From Micrococcales bacterium (GTDB lineage Bacteria > Actinomycetota > Actinomycetes > Actinomycetales > Microbacteriaceae): DNA of 56,661 nucleotides. The notes under the pieces are model-generated. The model was not told where the DNA came from. It worked only from the letters and a program-made list of their open reading frames with translations, and did no database searches. The stretch's first letter is position 1. Each line of letters begins with the position of its first letter. This document shows, piece after piece, positions 27,689 to 37,250 of this stretch. The stretch is taken from NCBI GenBank assembly GCA_024639965.1, contig JAHEGC010000004.1, positions 22,366 to 79,026 of the forward strand. Reading direction: 5' to 3'. The translations under genes and the position numbers were made by a program.

Positions 27689-27994
27689 ATGGCGAAGAAA
27701 AGCAAGATTGCTCGTAACGAGCAGCGCAAGGTAATTGTCGCCCGCTACGCGACGAAGCGTCTCGAGCTCAAGAAGGCGCTCGTCGACCCCAACGGAACCG
27801 CGGAGTCGCGCGAGGCAGCACGCCTCGGACTCCAGAAGCTCCCCCGCAACGCGTCCCCTGTTCGTGTTCGCTCGCGCGACGCGATTGACGGCCGCCCCCG
27901 CGGTGTCCTCTCGAAATTCGGCATCTCGCGTGTCCGATTCCGCGAAATGGCACACCGGGGCGAATTGCCGGGTGTCAAGAAGTCTTCTTGGTAG
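27689..27994 (+). CDS. rpsN: 30S ribosomal protein S14 (long Cys-free form)
   Basis: [14 protein letters not shown]...[39 protein letters not shown]. Confidence 0.96.
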   Translation: MAKKSKIARNEQRKVIVARYATKRLELKKALVDPNGTAESREAARLGLQKLPRNASPVRVRSRDAIDGRPRGVLSKFGISRVRFREMAHRGELPGVKKSSW

Positions 27995-28009
27995 TCTGAA
28001 AGCGCTCAA

Positions 28010-28027
28010 TCAGTAGGTAACTACTGA
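28010..28027 (+). other. RNA hairpin with GNRA (GUAA) tetraloop in hup 5' region
   Basis: TCAGTAG-GTAA-CTACTGA, perfect 7-bp stem. Confidence 0.6.
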
Positions 28028-28065
28028 GAAGGCACTCCAAACACCAAAGTCTTAGGAGGACTTCG

Positions 28066-28338
28066 ATGAACCGTTCCGAGCTCGTCGCGGCAATCGCCGG
28101 ACACACCGGACAGAGCCAGGTCGCTGTCAACAGCGTGCTTGACGCCCTCTTCACGACCGTTGCCGGCGAAGTTGCCAAGGGTAACAAGGTCACCATCCCC
28201 GGTTGGGTCGCTTTCGACCGCACCAACCGCGCCGCTCGTACGGGACGCAACCCCCAGACCGGCGCTACCATTCAGATCGCGGCCTCGAAGAGCGTCAAGG
28301 TCTCGGCTGGTTCGAAGCTCAAGGCTGCTGTCAAGTAG
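28066..28338 (+). CDS. hup: HU-family nucleoid protein
   Basis: MNRSELVAAIAGHTGQSQVAVNSVLDALFTTVAGEVAKGNKVTIPGWVAFDRTNRAARTGRNPQTGATIQI. Confidence 0.95.
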   Translation: MNRSELVAAIAGHTGQSQVAVNSVLDALFTTVAGEVAKGNKVTIPGWVAFDRTNRAARTGRNPQTGATIQIAASKSVKVSAGSKLKAAVK

Positions 28339-28353
28339 TCATTGGATTTCCCG

Positions 28354-28384
28354 AAAGGGGGCGGAGGCAACTCCGCCCCCTTTT
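28354..28384 (+). terminator. Rho-independent terminator of hup
   Basis: AAAGGGGGCGGAG-GCAA-CTCCGCCCCCTTTT with T-rich tail. Confidence 0.95.
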
Positions 28385-28418
28385 CTTTTGCCCTCGTGAC
28401 CGTGGGTAGGCTCAAAGG

Positions 28419-30359
28419 GTGACCCGAACGCGCGTACTCCTGCTCGTCGCGTTGGTTCTCGCCACATTCTCCGGTGTCGCATTCTCACTGGAACTCGGCG
28501 GTGCGGCCCACGCGGCGCAGTTCGACGACCCGGGTGATCTCGTGCGCTGGGGTGGCCCACTCGTCACGTCGCTCGTCTCCCTCGCCGGCGCCCTGACAAT
28601 TGGCGGCCTTGGCGTGGTTCTCTTCGTTCTCCCGCCCGGCGCGGCGCAGGAGCGCGTCCAAGCCGTCGCGCTCGGTTCGGGAATCGTGTGGACGATCGCC
28701 GTGCTCGCGCGGATTCTCTTCACGTATTTCACGGTCGTCGGCACGCCGTTCGCGTTCGACGAGGGGTTCGACGCCGACTTCGGTTTCTTCCTCACGGGCA
28801 CCGACCTCGGCCGACTGTTGCTCATCATCCTCGGCATGACCGCTCTGACAACCGTGCTCATCGCGTTCGCCCGAACGTTCTTCTGGCAGGCGGTGGCGTT
28901 TCTACTTTCCGCCGCCACCGCATGGCCGTTCGCCGAGATGTCTCACTCGGGTTCGACGGCGAACCACGGCATCGCGGTCAACGCGCTGGTGTTGCACATC
29001 ATCTTCGTCTCGCTCTGGACGGGTGGGCTGGTGGCGGTCCTCGTGGCAATGTTGGCCGGCACCGACCGCCTCAACGCGCTTCGGCGGTACTCGTCGATAG
29101 CACTGCTGTCGATTTCGATCGTCGTGGTAACGGGACTCGCGAGCGCGATGATTCGCATCGGCTCGTGGGACAACCTCGTGACCGAGTACGGAATTCTGGT
29201 TCTACTCAAGGCGACCGCGACCGTTGTGCTTGCGCTGCTCGGCGTGCGCTGGCGACGACAGATAATCCCCCATCTCGATTCGGTGAAGGGAGTTCTCGGC
29301 TTCGCCGCGCTCGAAACCGCGATTCTTGGTTTTGTCGTGGGTCTCGCGACGGGACTCGCTCGAACCGCCCCACCCGTCGAACAGACGGCAACGGGGGCGC
29401 TCACCCCCGCCGAAATTCTCACCGGCCGCCCGCTTCCGCCCGCGTGGAGTTGGACCACCGCGGTGACCGAGTGGAATCTCGACCTCATCTGGGGCATCTT
29501 CGCGGTGTTCACCACCCTCTGGTACCTCTGGGGGGTGGCACGACTGCGCCGCCGCGGCGACACATGGCCGATACACCGCAGCATCGCCTGGGTGTTCGCG
29601 ATGGGGGTGCTCGTCTATTCGACGAGCGGCGGCGTGGCGGTCTATGGTGAGTTCCTGTTCAGCGCCCACATGATCGAACACATGTTGCTCACGATGCTCG
29701 TGCCGGTCGGTATCGTTCTCGCGGCACCAGTGACCCTCGTTGCGCGAGCCATCGAGGTTCGGCACGACGGTTCCCGTGGAATGCGCGAATGGTTCCTCGG
29801 GATCGTCCACTCGAGGTGGATCGGATTCGTCGGACACCCGCTCATCGCCACGGTCGTGTTCGCGCTGTCTCTCATGGTGTTCTATTACTCGCCGCTTCTC
29901 TCATGGGCGACGACCACGCACCTCGGCCACGAATGGATGATTCTGCACTTCCTACTCTCCGGTTACCTCTTCATTCAGGCGCTCATCGGGGTCGACCCGT
30001 CCCCTCACCGAACGCCCTACCCGATGCGCATGATCCTCCTGATGGCGACGATGGGTTTCCACGCGTTCTTCGGCCTCTCGCTCATGACGGGCGAAGCGTT
30101 GCTGTTGCCCGAATGGTTCGGCGCGATGGGGCGCACCTGGGGTGACCCGCCCCTTGTCGACCAACAGACGGGCGGCGGGATCGCTTGGGGGATTGGCGAA
30201 CTGCCAACCCTCGTGCTCTCGGGGTTGGTGATTCTCTCGTGGATTCGCTCCGACGACCGCGAAGCGAGGCGACTCGACCGACAGGCGGTGCGTAACAACG
30301 ACGCCGAACTCGACGAATACAACCGCATGCTCGGTCGACTCGACGACCGTTCGAAATAA
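28419..30359 (+). CDS. Fused CopD-like copper resistance / CtaG-like cytochrome c oxidase assembly membrane protein
   Basis: CopD-like N-terminal TM half, CtaG-like C-terminal half (AHMIEHMLLTMLVPVGIVLAAP, GHEWMILHFLLSGYLFIQAL). Confidence 0.88.
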   Translation: MTRTRVLLLVALVLATFSGVAFSLELGGAAHAAQFDDPGDLVRWGGPLVTSLVSLAGALTIGGLGVVLFVLPPGAAQERVQAVALGSGIVWTIAVLARILFTYFTVVGTPFAFDEGFDADFGFFLTGTDLGRLLLIILGMTALTTVLIAFARTFFWQAVAFLLSAATAWPFAEMSHSGSTANHGIAVNALVLHIIFVSLWTGGLVAVLVAMLAGTDRLNALRRYSSIALLSISIVVVTGLASAMIRIGSWDNLVTEYGILVLLKATATVVLALLGVRWRRQIIPHLDSVKGVLGFAALETAILGFVVGLATGLARTAPPVEQTATGALTPAEILTGRPLPPAWSWTTAVTEWNLDLIWGIFAVFTTLWYLWGVARLRRRGDTWPIHRSIAWVFAMGVLVYSTSGGVAVYGEFLFSAHMIEHMLLTMLVPVGIVLAAPVTLVARAIEVRHDGSRGMREWFLGIVHSRWIGFVGHPLIATVVFALSLMVFYYSPLLSWATTTHLGHEWMILHFLLSGYLFIQALIGVDPSPHRTPYPMRMILLMATMGFHAFFGLSLMTGEALLLPEWFGAMGRTWGDPPLVDQQTGGGIAWGIGELPTLVLSGLVILSWIRSDDREARRLDRQAVRNNDAELDEYNRMLGRLDDRSK

Positions 30360-30455
30360 CCGCGACTTTTCCTCCCCATTCGCGCGTGCCGCCACGGGTC
30401 GGCGACGGCGCTCGCGGGTACTGTGGAGAGTCCGCCCCTCGACGAAAGGCTCTTC

Positions 30456-31760
30456 GTGACGATCCATCTCACGCCCGAACAGGCGCGACTCATGGACGTC
30501 ATCGAGAACACCCGCGAACACGTGTTCGTCACGGGGCGAGCGGGAACGGGCAAGTCGACGTTGTTGCAGGAGTTCGTGCAACAGACGAAGAAGGCGCTCG
30601 TTATCGCCGCCCCGACGGGCGTAGCGGCGCTCGCGGTCGGTGGGCAGACCATTCACTCGCTTTTCCGGCTTCCCGTTGGGCTCATCACGAAGGAAACCAA
30701 GTTCTATCCCGTCAGCGATGACGCCCGAACACTTCTTCGCCGCATCGACACCGTCGTCATCGACGAGATTTCGATGGTTCGTTGTGACACGCTCGATGGT
30801 CTTGATCGCCGGATGCGCTCGGTGCGCGGCCGACGCCACGAACCGTTTGGTGGCGCTCAGGTCGTCATGTTCGGCGACCCGTACCAACTTCCTCCCGTTC
30901 TCAAGGACGGTCCCGAAAAGCAGTACCTCATGGATAACTACCGTTCGCCGTGGTTCTTCGACGCGAAGGTGTGGACCGACGTCACACCACGCGTCGTCGA
31001 ACTCACCGATGTGATGCGACAAGACGAGGGGGAGTTCCGCGACATCCTCGACCGCATGCGCAACGGGGCAATGACCGAAGTCGACGGCAATCGACTCAAC
31101 GAAATCGGTTCGCGCCGACCGATTCCCGAGGGAACCATCACTCTCTCGGCGACGAACGCGAGTGCCAACGCGATCAATGCGCGCGAGCTCGCGTCACTTC
31201 CCGGCGAGGTCAAGCGGGCCACCGCACACATCGACGGTGATTTCGGCGCGCAACACCCCGCCGAGGAAGAGCTCGAACTCAAACCGGGCGCTCGCGTGAT
31301 GTTCCTTCGCAACGACTCCTTCACCGAAGGCTCACGCTGGGTCAACGGAACGCTCGGTACCGTTGTGAAAATCGACGCCGCCGTGCACGTCGCGCTCGAC
31401 GACAATCCCCGCGAATCCGTCGAGGTGAAACCGGTGCAGTGGGAGAAGATTCAGTACACCTATGACCCGACCGAAAACAAGGTCGAAGCGGATGTCACTG
31501 CCGTGTTCGAACAGTTCCCGTTGCGGCTCGCGTGGGCGGTGACCATCCACAAGTCGCAGGGCCAAACCCTCGATTCGGCGGTGCTCGATTTCGGGCGCGG
31601 CGCCTTCGCCGACGGCCAGGCGTACGTCGCGTTCTCCCGAATCCGATCGCTCGAGGGGGTCTTCCTCTCGCGCACGCTCCGCCCCACCGACATTCAAGTG
31701 AACGGCCGCGTCGTCGACTTCATGCGCACCGCGAAGGACAACGACTTTCTCGTTGAGTGA
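30456..31760 (+). CDS. PIF1/RecD-like SF1 helicase
   Basis: VTGRAGTGKSTLLQEFV, APTGVAALAVGGQTIHSLF, VIDEISMVRCD, FGDPYQLPPV, LAWAVTIHKSQGQTLDSAVLDFGRGAFADGQAYVAFSRIRSLEGV. Confidence 0.92.
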   Translation: MTIHLTPEQARLMDVIENTREHVFVTGRAGTGKSTLLQEFVQQTKKALVIAAPTGVAALAVGGQTIHSLFRLPVGLITKETKFYPVSDDARTLLRRIDTVVIDEISMVRCDTLDGLDRRMRSVRGRRHEPFGGAQVVMFGDPYQLPPVLKDGPEKQYLMDNYRSPWFFDAKVWTDVTPRVVELTDVMRQDEGEFRDILDRMRNGAMTEVDGNRLNEIGSRRPIPEGTITLSATNASANAINARELASLPGEVKRATAHIDGDFGAQHPAEEELELKPGARVMFLRNDSFTEGSRWVNGTLGTVVKIDAAVHVALDDNPRESVEVKPVQWEKIQYTYDPTENKVEADVTAVFEQFPLRLAWAVTIHKSQGQTLDSAVLDFGRGAFADGQAYVAFSRIRSLEGVFLSRTLRPTDIQVNGRVVDFMRTAKDNDFLVE

Positions 31761-32024
31761 CTAGAAAGGCGGAGGCTCCGGCTTGCTTCCCCCGATCCAC
31801 GCGCACAGCTGCTCGTGGGTCACGGAATTCACTCCGGACTGGAGCAAGCCCAATTGCGTGTAATTCGGCAGGCCCTCGTTGTGCATGTTTACGAAACCGT
31901 CGGGCGCGCCCGTCAACGCGCCTTCGGCCGTACCCACCACGAGTACCCAGCCCGTTGACATCAACGAGCTTCCGTATTTTCGCTTGATGAATTGTGACAC
32001 CGCGTCATCCATTGTGATCTCCAT
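31761..32024 (-). CDS. Hypothetical protein
   Basis: MEITMDDAVSQFIKRKYGSSLMSTGWVLVVGTAEG...PPPF; SD-like GGAGG upstream; fits between flanking genes. Confidence 0.6.
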   Translation of the reverse strand: MEITMDDAVSQFIKRKYGSSLMSTGWVLVVGTAEGALTGAPDGFVNMHNEGLPNYTQLGLLQSGVNSVTHEQLCAWIGGSKPEPPPF

Positions 32025-32152
32025 GCATCCTCCGTTCACTTCCGTTCTCGGCGGAAGGCTGGTCAGGGTACACTCGACCACCCACGCCAAACAGAACGCA
32101 GCGATGCGCACGGTGCAGCGCCAAGAAAACCGCGAAACGATAGGCTCGTTCC

Positions 32153-32728
32153 ATGCTTCTCAGTGACCGCGACATCCGGGCCGAACTCGAGTCGGGGCGG
32201 GTTCAGCTCGACCCGCTCGATCTCGGGATGATCCAGCCGTCGAGCATCGACGTACGGCTCGACAAGTACTTCCGGTTGTTCGACAACCACAAGTACCCGT
32301 TCATCGATCCGGCCGAAGAGCAGCCCGACCTGACTCGTGCGGTCGAGGTTCACCCCGACGAGCCCTTCATTCTTCACCCCGGCGAGTTCGTGCTCGGAAG
32401 CACGTTCGAGCTCGTCACCCTTCCCGATGATGTCGCCGCCCGACTCGAGGGAAAGTCGTCGCTCGGTCGACTCGGTTTGCTCACGCACTCAACCGCAGGC
32501 TTTGTCGACCCCGGGTTCTCCGGCCACGTCACGCTCGAACTGAGCAACGTTGCGACGCTGCCGATCAAGCTGTGGCCCGGAATGAAAATCGGTCAGCTCT
32601 GTTTCTTCCGCCTCACTTCGCCGAGCGAAAATCCCTACGGCAGCGAGAAATACGGGAGCCGTTACCAGGGTCAGCGCGGGCCTACGGCCTCGCGTTCGTG
32701 GAAGAACTTCCACAAGACCGCGCTCTAG
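32153..32728 (+). CDS. dcd: dCTP deaminase
   Basis: [56 protein letters not shown]. Confidence 0.97.
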   Translation: MLLSDRDIRAELESGRVQLDPLDLGMIQPSSIDVRLDKYFRLFDNHKYPFIDPAEEQPDLTRAVEVHPDEPFILHPGEFVLGSTFELVTLPDDVAARLEGKSSLGRLGLLTHSTAGFVDPGFSGHVTLELSNVATLPIKLWPGMKIGQLCFFRLTSPSENPYGSEKYGSRYQGQRGPTASRSWKNFHKTAL

Positions 32729-33258
32729 TCGAGACGAGATTCGACCAGCTGCTCGTGTTGCCACACGAGCCACGGGCTGAACGCGAACGGTGCGCCTTCG
32801 ATTGCGGCGCGGAGGTTCTCGGGTTTCACCCAACGCCACTCGCACACCTCGTCAGGCGACGGATCGGGTTCACCGACCGCCGTCGCCGCGAAAACGGGGC
32901 AGATCTCGTTTTCCACGATGCCCGAGGCGTCGACCGCACGATAACGGAAGTCGGGGAGTGCGACACGGATGTCGCGGATTTCGAGACCGAGCTCCTGGAG
33001 CGCGCGACGACGAATCGCGTCGTCCATCGATTCGTCGGGACCGGGGTGACCGCAAAACGAGTTGGTCCACACCCCGGGCCACGTCTTTTTAGAGAGAGCC
33101 CGGCGGGTGATGAGCACTTCGCCGTTCGCGTTAGTCACGTGACACGAAAACGCGAGGTGCAGCGGTGTCTCGGTCGTGTGAACGCTCACCTTCGGGGCGG
33201 TCCCCACGGGGTTTCCACCCTCGTCGACGAGGACGACAAGTTCAGCTTCGGTGCTCAT
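32725..33258 (-). CDS. idi: Isopentenyl-diphosphate delta-isomerase
   Basis: [53 protein letters not shown]. Confidence 0.96.
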   Translation of the reverse strand: MSTEAELVVLVDEGGNPVGTAPKVSVHTTETPLHLAFSCHVTNANGEVLITRRALSKKTWPGVWTNSFCGHPGPDESMDDAIRRRALQELGLEIRDIRVALPDFRYRAVDASGIVENEICPVFAATAVGEPDPSPDEVCEWRWVKPENLRAAIEGAPFAFSPWLVWQHEQLVESRLD

Positions 33259-33316
33259 ATCCCGTTAAGGCTATCCTGAGAACGTATCGCGGTGAAGCAC
33301 TGGAGGAGGTGTCCGA

Positions 33317-34186
33317 ATGGCCCGCCTCAGCCTCTACTCTCGTGTCGCCGAGCGATCAGCCTCGCTCGTCATTCGGGACTATTCGACCTCGTTCGGTCTC
33401 GCAACGCGAATTCTCTCCCCAGGGACCCGCCAGCACATCGACAACGTTTACGCGCTCGTCCGCCTCGCCGACGAGGTCGTTGACGGTGTCGCAACCGAGG
33501 CGGGGCTCACCCGTGCGCAGGTTGGCGCGCAACTCGACGCCCTCGAGGCAGACACCTACGCGGCGATGGCGTCGGGGTACTCGACGAACCTCATCGTGCA
33601 CGCCTTCGCGTTGACCGCGCGGGCCACCGGGATCGACCGTGACGTGGTTGAGCCCTTCTTCCACTCGATGCGCATGGATCTCGCCGATCGCGTCTACACG
33701 CCCGAATCATTCGCGACCTACGTGTACGGGTCGGCCGAGGTCGTCGGGCTCATGTGCCTCGCGGTGTTCATTCGCGATGCGAAACCCGCACCCGACGTCG
33801 CCCGCACCCTCTACCTCGGCGCCCGCGCGTTGGGGGCGGCCTTTCAGAAGGTCAACTTTCTGCGCGACCTTCGCGCCGACGTCGACGACCTGGGCCGCTC
33901 GTACTTCCCCGGCGTCACCGTCGCAACCTTCGCCGACGACGACCGAGACCGCCTCTGTGACGACATCGACAACGACCTTGGCGCGGCCGCTCGCACCATT
34001 CCTCTGCTTCCCCGTGATGCCGCTCGAGCCGTTGGCCTTGCCCACGGCCTGTTCGCACGCCTCAACGCGAAGATCCGCCGCACTCCGGCGGCCACCCTCA
34101 AGACCACACGCATCCGGGTCAGTGACCCCGAGAAATTCGCGATCGCCGCACGGGTGATTGTCGCGGGAACGAAGGCACCCCAATGA
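33317..34186 (+). CDS. crtB: Phytoene synthase
   Basis: YSTSFGLATRILSP, RLADEVVD, QKVNFLRDLRADVDDLGRSYFP. Confidence 0.95.
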   Translation: MARLSLYSRVAERSASLVIRDYSTSFGLATRILSPGTRQHIDNVYALVRLADEVVDGVATEAGLTRAQVGAQLDALEADTYAAMASGYSTNLIVHAFALTARATGIDRDVVEPFFHSMRMDLADRVYTPESFATYVYGSAEVVGLMCLAVFIRDAKPAPDVARTLYLGARALGAAFQKVNFLRDLRADVDDLGRSYFPGVTVATFADDDRDRLCDDIDNDLGAAARTIPLLPRDAARAVGLAHGLFARLNAKIRRTPAATLKTTRIRVSDPEKFAIAARVIVAGTKAPQ

Positions 34187-35757
34187 CCAGTCAACACGTC
34201 GTCATCATCGGAGCGGGAATCGGCGGCCTCGGTGCCGCAGGTCTGCTCGCCAAGGAGGGCTACCGCGTAACGGTGCTCGAGTCACTCCCGACCGTCGGCG
34301 GTCGCGCCGGCACGTGGGAGAAGGACGGCTTCCGATTCGACACCGGCCCGTCGTGGTATCTCATGCCCGAGGTGTTCGACCACTATTTCCGGCTCATGGG
34401 AACCACCACCGAGGACCAACTCGACCTGAAGTTGCTCGACCCCGGCTATCGCGTGTTCTTCGAGAACGGTGCGGGTGCGGCGGATGTCGTTGACATCGAG
34501 GTCGGACGCGACAAGAACCTCGCGGTGTTTGAATCGATCGAACCGGGTTCGCGCGGTTCGATGGAGCGGTACCTCGACTCCGCCACCGAAACTTACGAGA
34601 TCGCAAAGAAGTATTTCCTCTACTCGTCGTTCCGCAACCTGCTCCCGATCCTCAAGGCGGAGGTCGTTGGCCGACTCGGCACCCTCGTTCGCTTACTCAC
34701 CGGCAACCTGTGGTCGTTCGCCTCGCGCTACGTGCGTTCCAATCGCGCGCGCCAGATTCTCGGGTACCCCGCGGTGTTCCTGGGCGCAAGCCCGTTTGAC
34801 GCTCCCGCGATGTTCCACCTGATGAGCCACCTCGACCTCGTCGACGGCGTTCAGTATCCCCAGGGTGGATTCATCAAACTTATTGACGCCATCGCCAACC
34901 TCGCGATGAACCACGGCACCGAGATCCGCACGAGCGCTCGCGTCGTCCGGATCGACACCGAGCGTCGGGGCAAGGCGAAGGCCACGGGCGTTACGTACGT
35001 TGACGCCGCGGGCACCGAACACACCATTGACGCCGATCTTGTCGTCTCGGCTGCCGATCTGCACCACACCGAAACCACATTCCTACCGCGCGAGCTCCAG
35101 AGCCTCCCCGATGAGTGGTGGAAGAACAAGCAGCCGAGCCCGGGGGCGGTGCTGCTCTATCTCGGAGTCAAGGGTGACCTCCCCGAGTTGCTGCATCACA
35201 GCCTCTTTTTCACGAACGACTGGCAGGGCAACTTCACGCAAATCTTTGCCGACAAACCGAGCGTTCCCGACCCCGCGTCGTTTTACGTGTGCACCCCGAG
35301 CCATTCCGATGCGAGTGTCGCTCCAGCCGGACACTCGAACGTCTTTGTGCTTGTACCGTGCCCCGCCGACGTGTCGCTCGGACGTGGTGGGCTCGACGGC
35401 AAGGGTGACGCCTCAATCGAAGAGGTCGCTGATCGAACGATCGATCACCTCGCGCGTTGGGCGGGAATCCCCGACCTCCGTGATCGCATTGTGGTGCGCC
35501 GAACCGTGGGCCCGGGCGACTTCCACCACGACCTCGGCGCGTGGCGCGGTAACTCACTCGGGCCGGCGCACACCCTCATGCAGAGCGCGGTGTTCCGTGC
35601 GAAGAACCACTCGGCCAAGGTCGACGACCTCTATTACGTGGGCTCGGGAACCATCCCCGGAATCGGACTGCCGATGTGTCTCATTTCCGCCGAGGTTCTC
35701 CTCAAGACGCTGCGCGGTGACACCTCCGCCGGCCCGTTGGCCGACGCCGAGCTCTGA
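34183..35757 (+). CDS. crtI: Phytoene desaturase
   Basis: VVIIGAGIGGLGAAGLLAKEGYRVTVLE, DTGPSWYLMPEVFDHYF, YYVGSGTIPGIGLPMCLISAEV. Confidence 0.95.
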   Translation: MTSQHVVIIGAGIGGLGAAGLLAKEGYRVTVLESLPTVGGRAGTWEKDGFRFDTGPSWYLMPEVFDHYFRLMGTTTEDQLDLKLLDPGYRVFFENGAGAADVVDIEVGRDKNLAVFESIEPGSRGSMERYLDSATETYEIAKKYFLYSSFRNLLPILKAEVVGRLGTLVRLLTGNLWSFASRYVRSNRARQILGYPAVFLGASPFDAPAMFHLMSHLDLVDGVQYPQGGFIKLIDAIANLAMNHGTEIRTSARVVRIDTERRGKAKATGVTYVDAAGTEHTIDADLVVSAADLHHTETTFLPRELQSLPDEWWKNKQPSPGAVLLYLGVKGDLPELLHHSLFFTNDWQGNFTQIFADKPSVPDPASFYVCTPSHSDASVAPAGHSNVFVLVPCPADVSLGRGGLDGKGDASIEEVADRTIDHLARWAGIPDLRDRIVVRRTVGPGDFHHDLGAWRGNSLGPAHTLMQSAVFRAKNHSAKVDDLYYVGSGTIPGIGLPMCLISAEVLLKTLRGDTSAGPLADAEL

Positions 35758-35760
35758 ACG

Positions 35761-37131
35761 CTAGCGAAGCGGCTTGATCTTGATGGGCAGAAGCAGCGCG
35801 AGCCCGACAGCAAGAACGGTCACGATTCCCAGGATGCCCCAGTAATCGGCCCCGCCAAGGGTGATGAAATAGGCGAACAGCGCCGGCGTGATGAACGAAA
35901 TCGCGCGACCCGTCGTTGCGTACAGACCGAAGAGCTCGCCCTCCTCGTTGGGGCGGGCAAGGCGGCCGATCAGGGCACGACTCGACGACTGCGCGGGACC
36001 GACGAACAGCGTGAGGAGAAGCCCGAACACCCAGAACGTAGCCGGACCACCCTCGTGGTTGATGTAGAGCAGGCCACCGGAGATGACGAGGCCGACGAGC
36101 GACCACACGATGACGCTCTTCGAGGAGAAGAGGTCGTCGAGGTAACCTCCGAGGAAGACGCCGAAGCCGGCGACGAGGTTGCCCGCGATAGCGAACAGGA
36201 TAACTTCGGTGTCGCCGAGCCCGAACACCTTCCCGGCGAGGATTCCGCCGAAGGTGAAGACGCCGACGAGGCCGTCGCGGAACACGGCGCTCGCGAACAG
36301 GAAGTAGAAGGTTTCGGGGGTGTCGCGCCACAGTGAGGCAACCTTGCGGAAGACCTTCCCGTACGAGGCGAAAATGCCCTTGCCGCCGTCGGGATCGACG
36401 GCAACGTTCTCGGGGATGAGCGTCATCGCCGGGATGGAGAACACGAGCGACCAGACCGCGGCGATGAGCACGATGGCGCGAATGTTCGCGCCGTTGTCAT
36501 TCGTGACACCGAACCAGTGCACGTCACTGAGGATGAAACCGAACAGGGCGATGACGAGAACGACGATTCCGCCGACGTAGCCCATGCCCCAGCCGAATCC
36601 CGAGATGCGGCCCATGTTCTTTGGGTTCGATATCTGAAGGAGCATGGCGTTGTAGTTGACGTTCGCCATTTCATAAAAGATGTTGGCGACAGCGACGAGC
36701 ACGATTCCGGCCATGAAGAACGCGGGTGACCCCTGGATGAAGAACATCCCGAACGTGGCGGCGACCGTGATGAGCGTGTTGATCGTGAGCCAGCGTCGGC
36801 GCCGACCGCCCTGGTCGGTGCGCTGCCCCACGATGGGGGCGAGGATCGCGACGATGACACCGCCGATCGCGAGTGCCCAACCGAGCTGCGCGGTGAGGGC
36901 GGCACTCGCGGCGTTGTAGACCCTCTCCTCGAAACCACCGGTGATCGTCACGCCTTCGCGTGGCTTGTACGCGGCGACCACATCGGGGTCGATGAAGTAG
37001 TCGGAGACAATGTACCGCGAGAACACGAACGTCGTGATGAGAACCGAGAAGGCGGAGGTCCCCCAATCCCACAGGGCCCACGAGAGGGTATGGGAGAAAG
37101 GGGTCTTGGCGGGAACGGCGGCGTTCGTCAT
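35761..37131 (-). CDS. MFS transporter, UMF1-like
   Basis: ALWDWGTSAFSVLITTFVFSRYI, GFGWGMGYVGGIVVLV; about 12 TM. Confidence 0.85.
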   Translation of the reverse strand: MTNAAVPAKTPFSHTLSWALWDWGTSAFSVLITTFVFSRYIVSDYFIDPDVVAAYKPREGVTITGGFEERVYNAASAALTAQLGWALAIGGVIVAILAPIVGQRTDQGGRRRRWLTINTLITVAATFGMFFIQGSPAFFMAGIVLVAVANIFYEMANVNYNAMLLQISNPKNMGRISGFGWGMGYVGGIVVLVIALFGFILSDVHWFGVTNDNGANIRAIVLIAAVWSLVFSIPAMTLIPENVAVDPDGGKGIFASYGKVFRKVASLWRDTPETFYFLFASAVFRDGLVGVFTFGGILAGKVFGLGDTEVILFAIAGNLVAGFGVFLGGYLDDLFSSKSVIVWSLVGLVISGGLLYINHEGGPATFWVFGLLLTLFVGPAQSSSRALIGRLARPNEEGELFGLYATTGRAISFITPALFAYFITLGGADYWGILGIVTVLAVGLALLLPIKIKPLR

Positions 37132-37189
37132 GGGTCAACGCTAGCGAAGTTCGGTGAAGAATCGCAGACCTACGACTGATTTTTAGAAA

Positions 37190-37208
37190 CTGAGCCGACT
37201 CGGCTCAG
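37190..37208. promoter_or_regulatory. Inverted repeat CTGAGCCGA-C-TCGGCTCAG in MFS/dnaK intergenic region
   Basis: Perfect 9-bp arms. Confidence 0.6.
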
Positions 37209-37250
37209 ATTTCCCCCATGAACTTGACAAAGTTATCCACAGGTGTCAAA

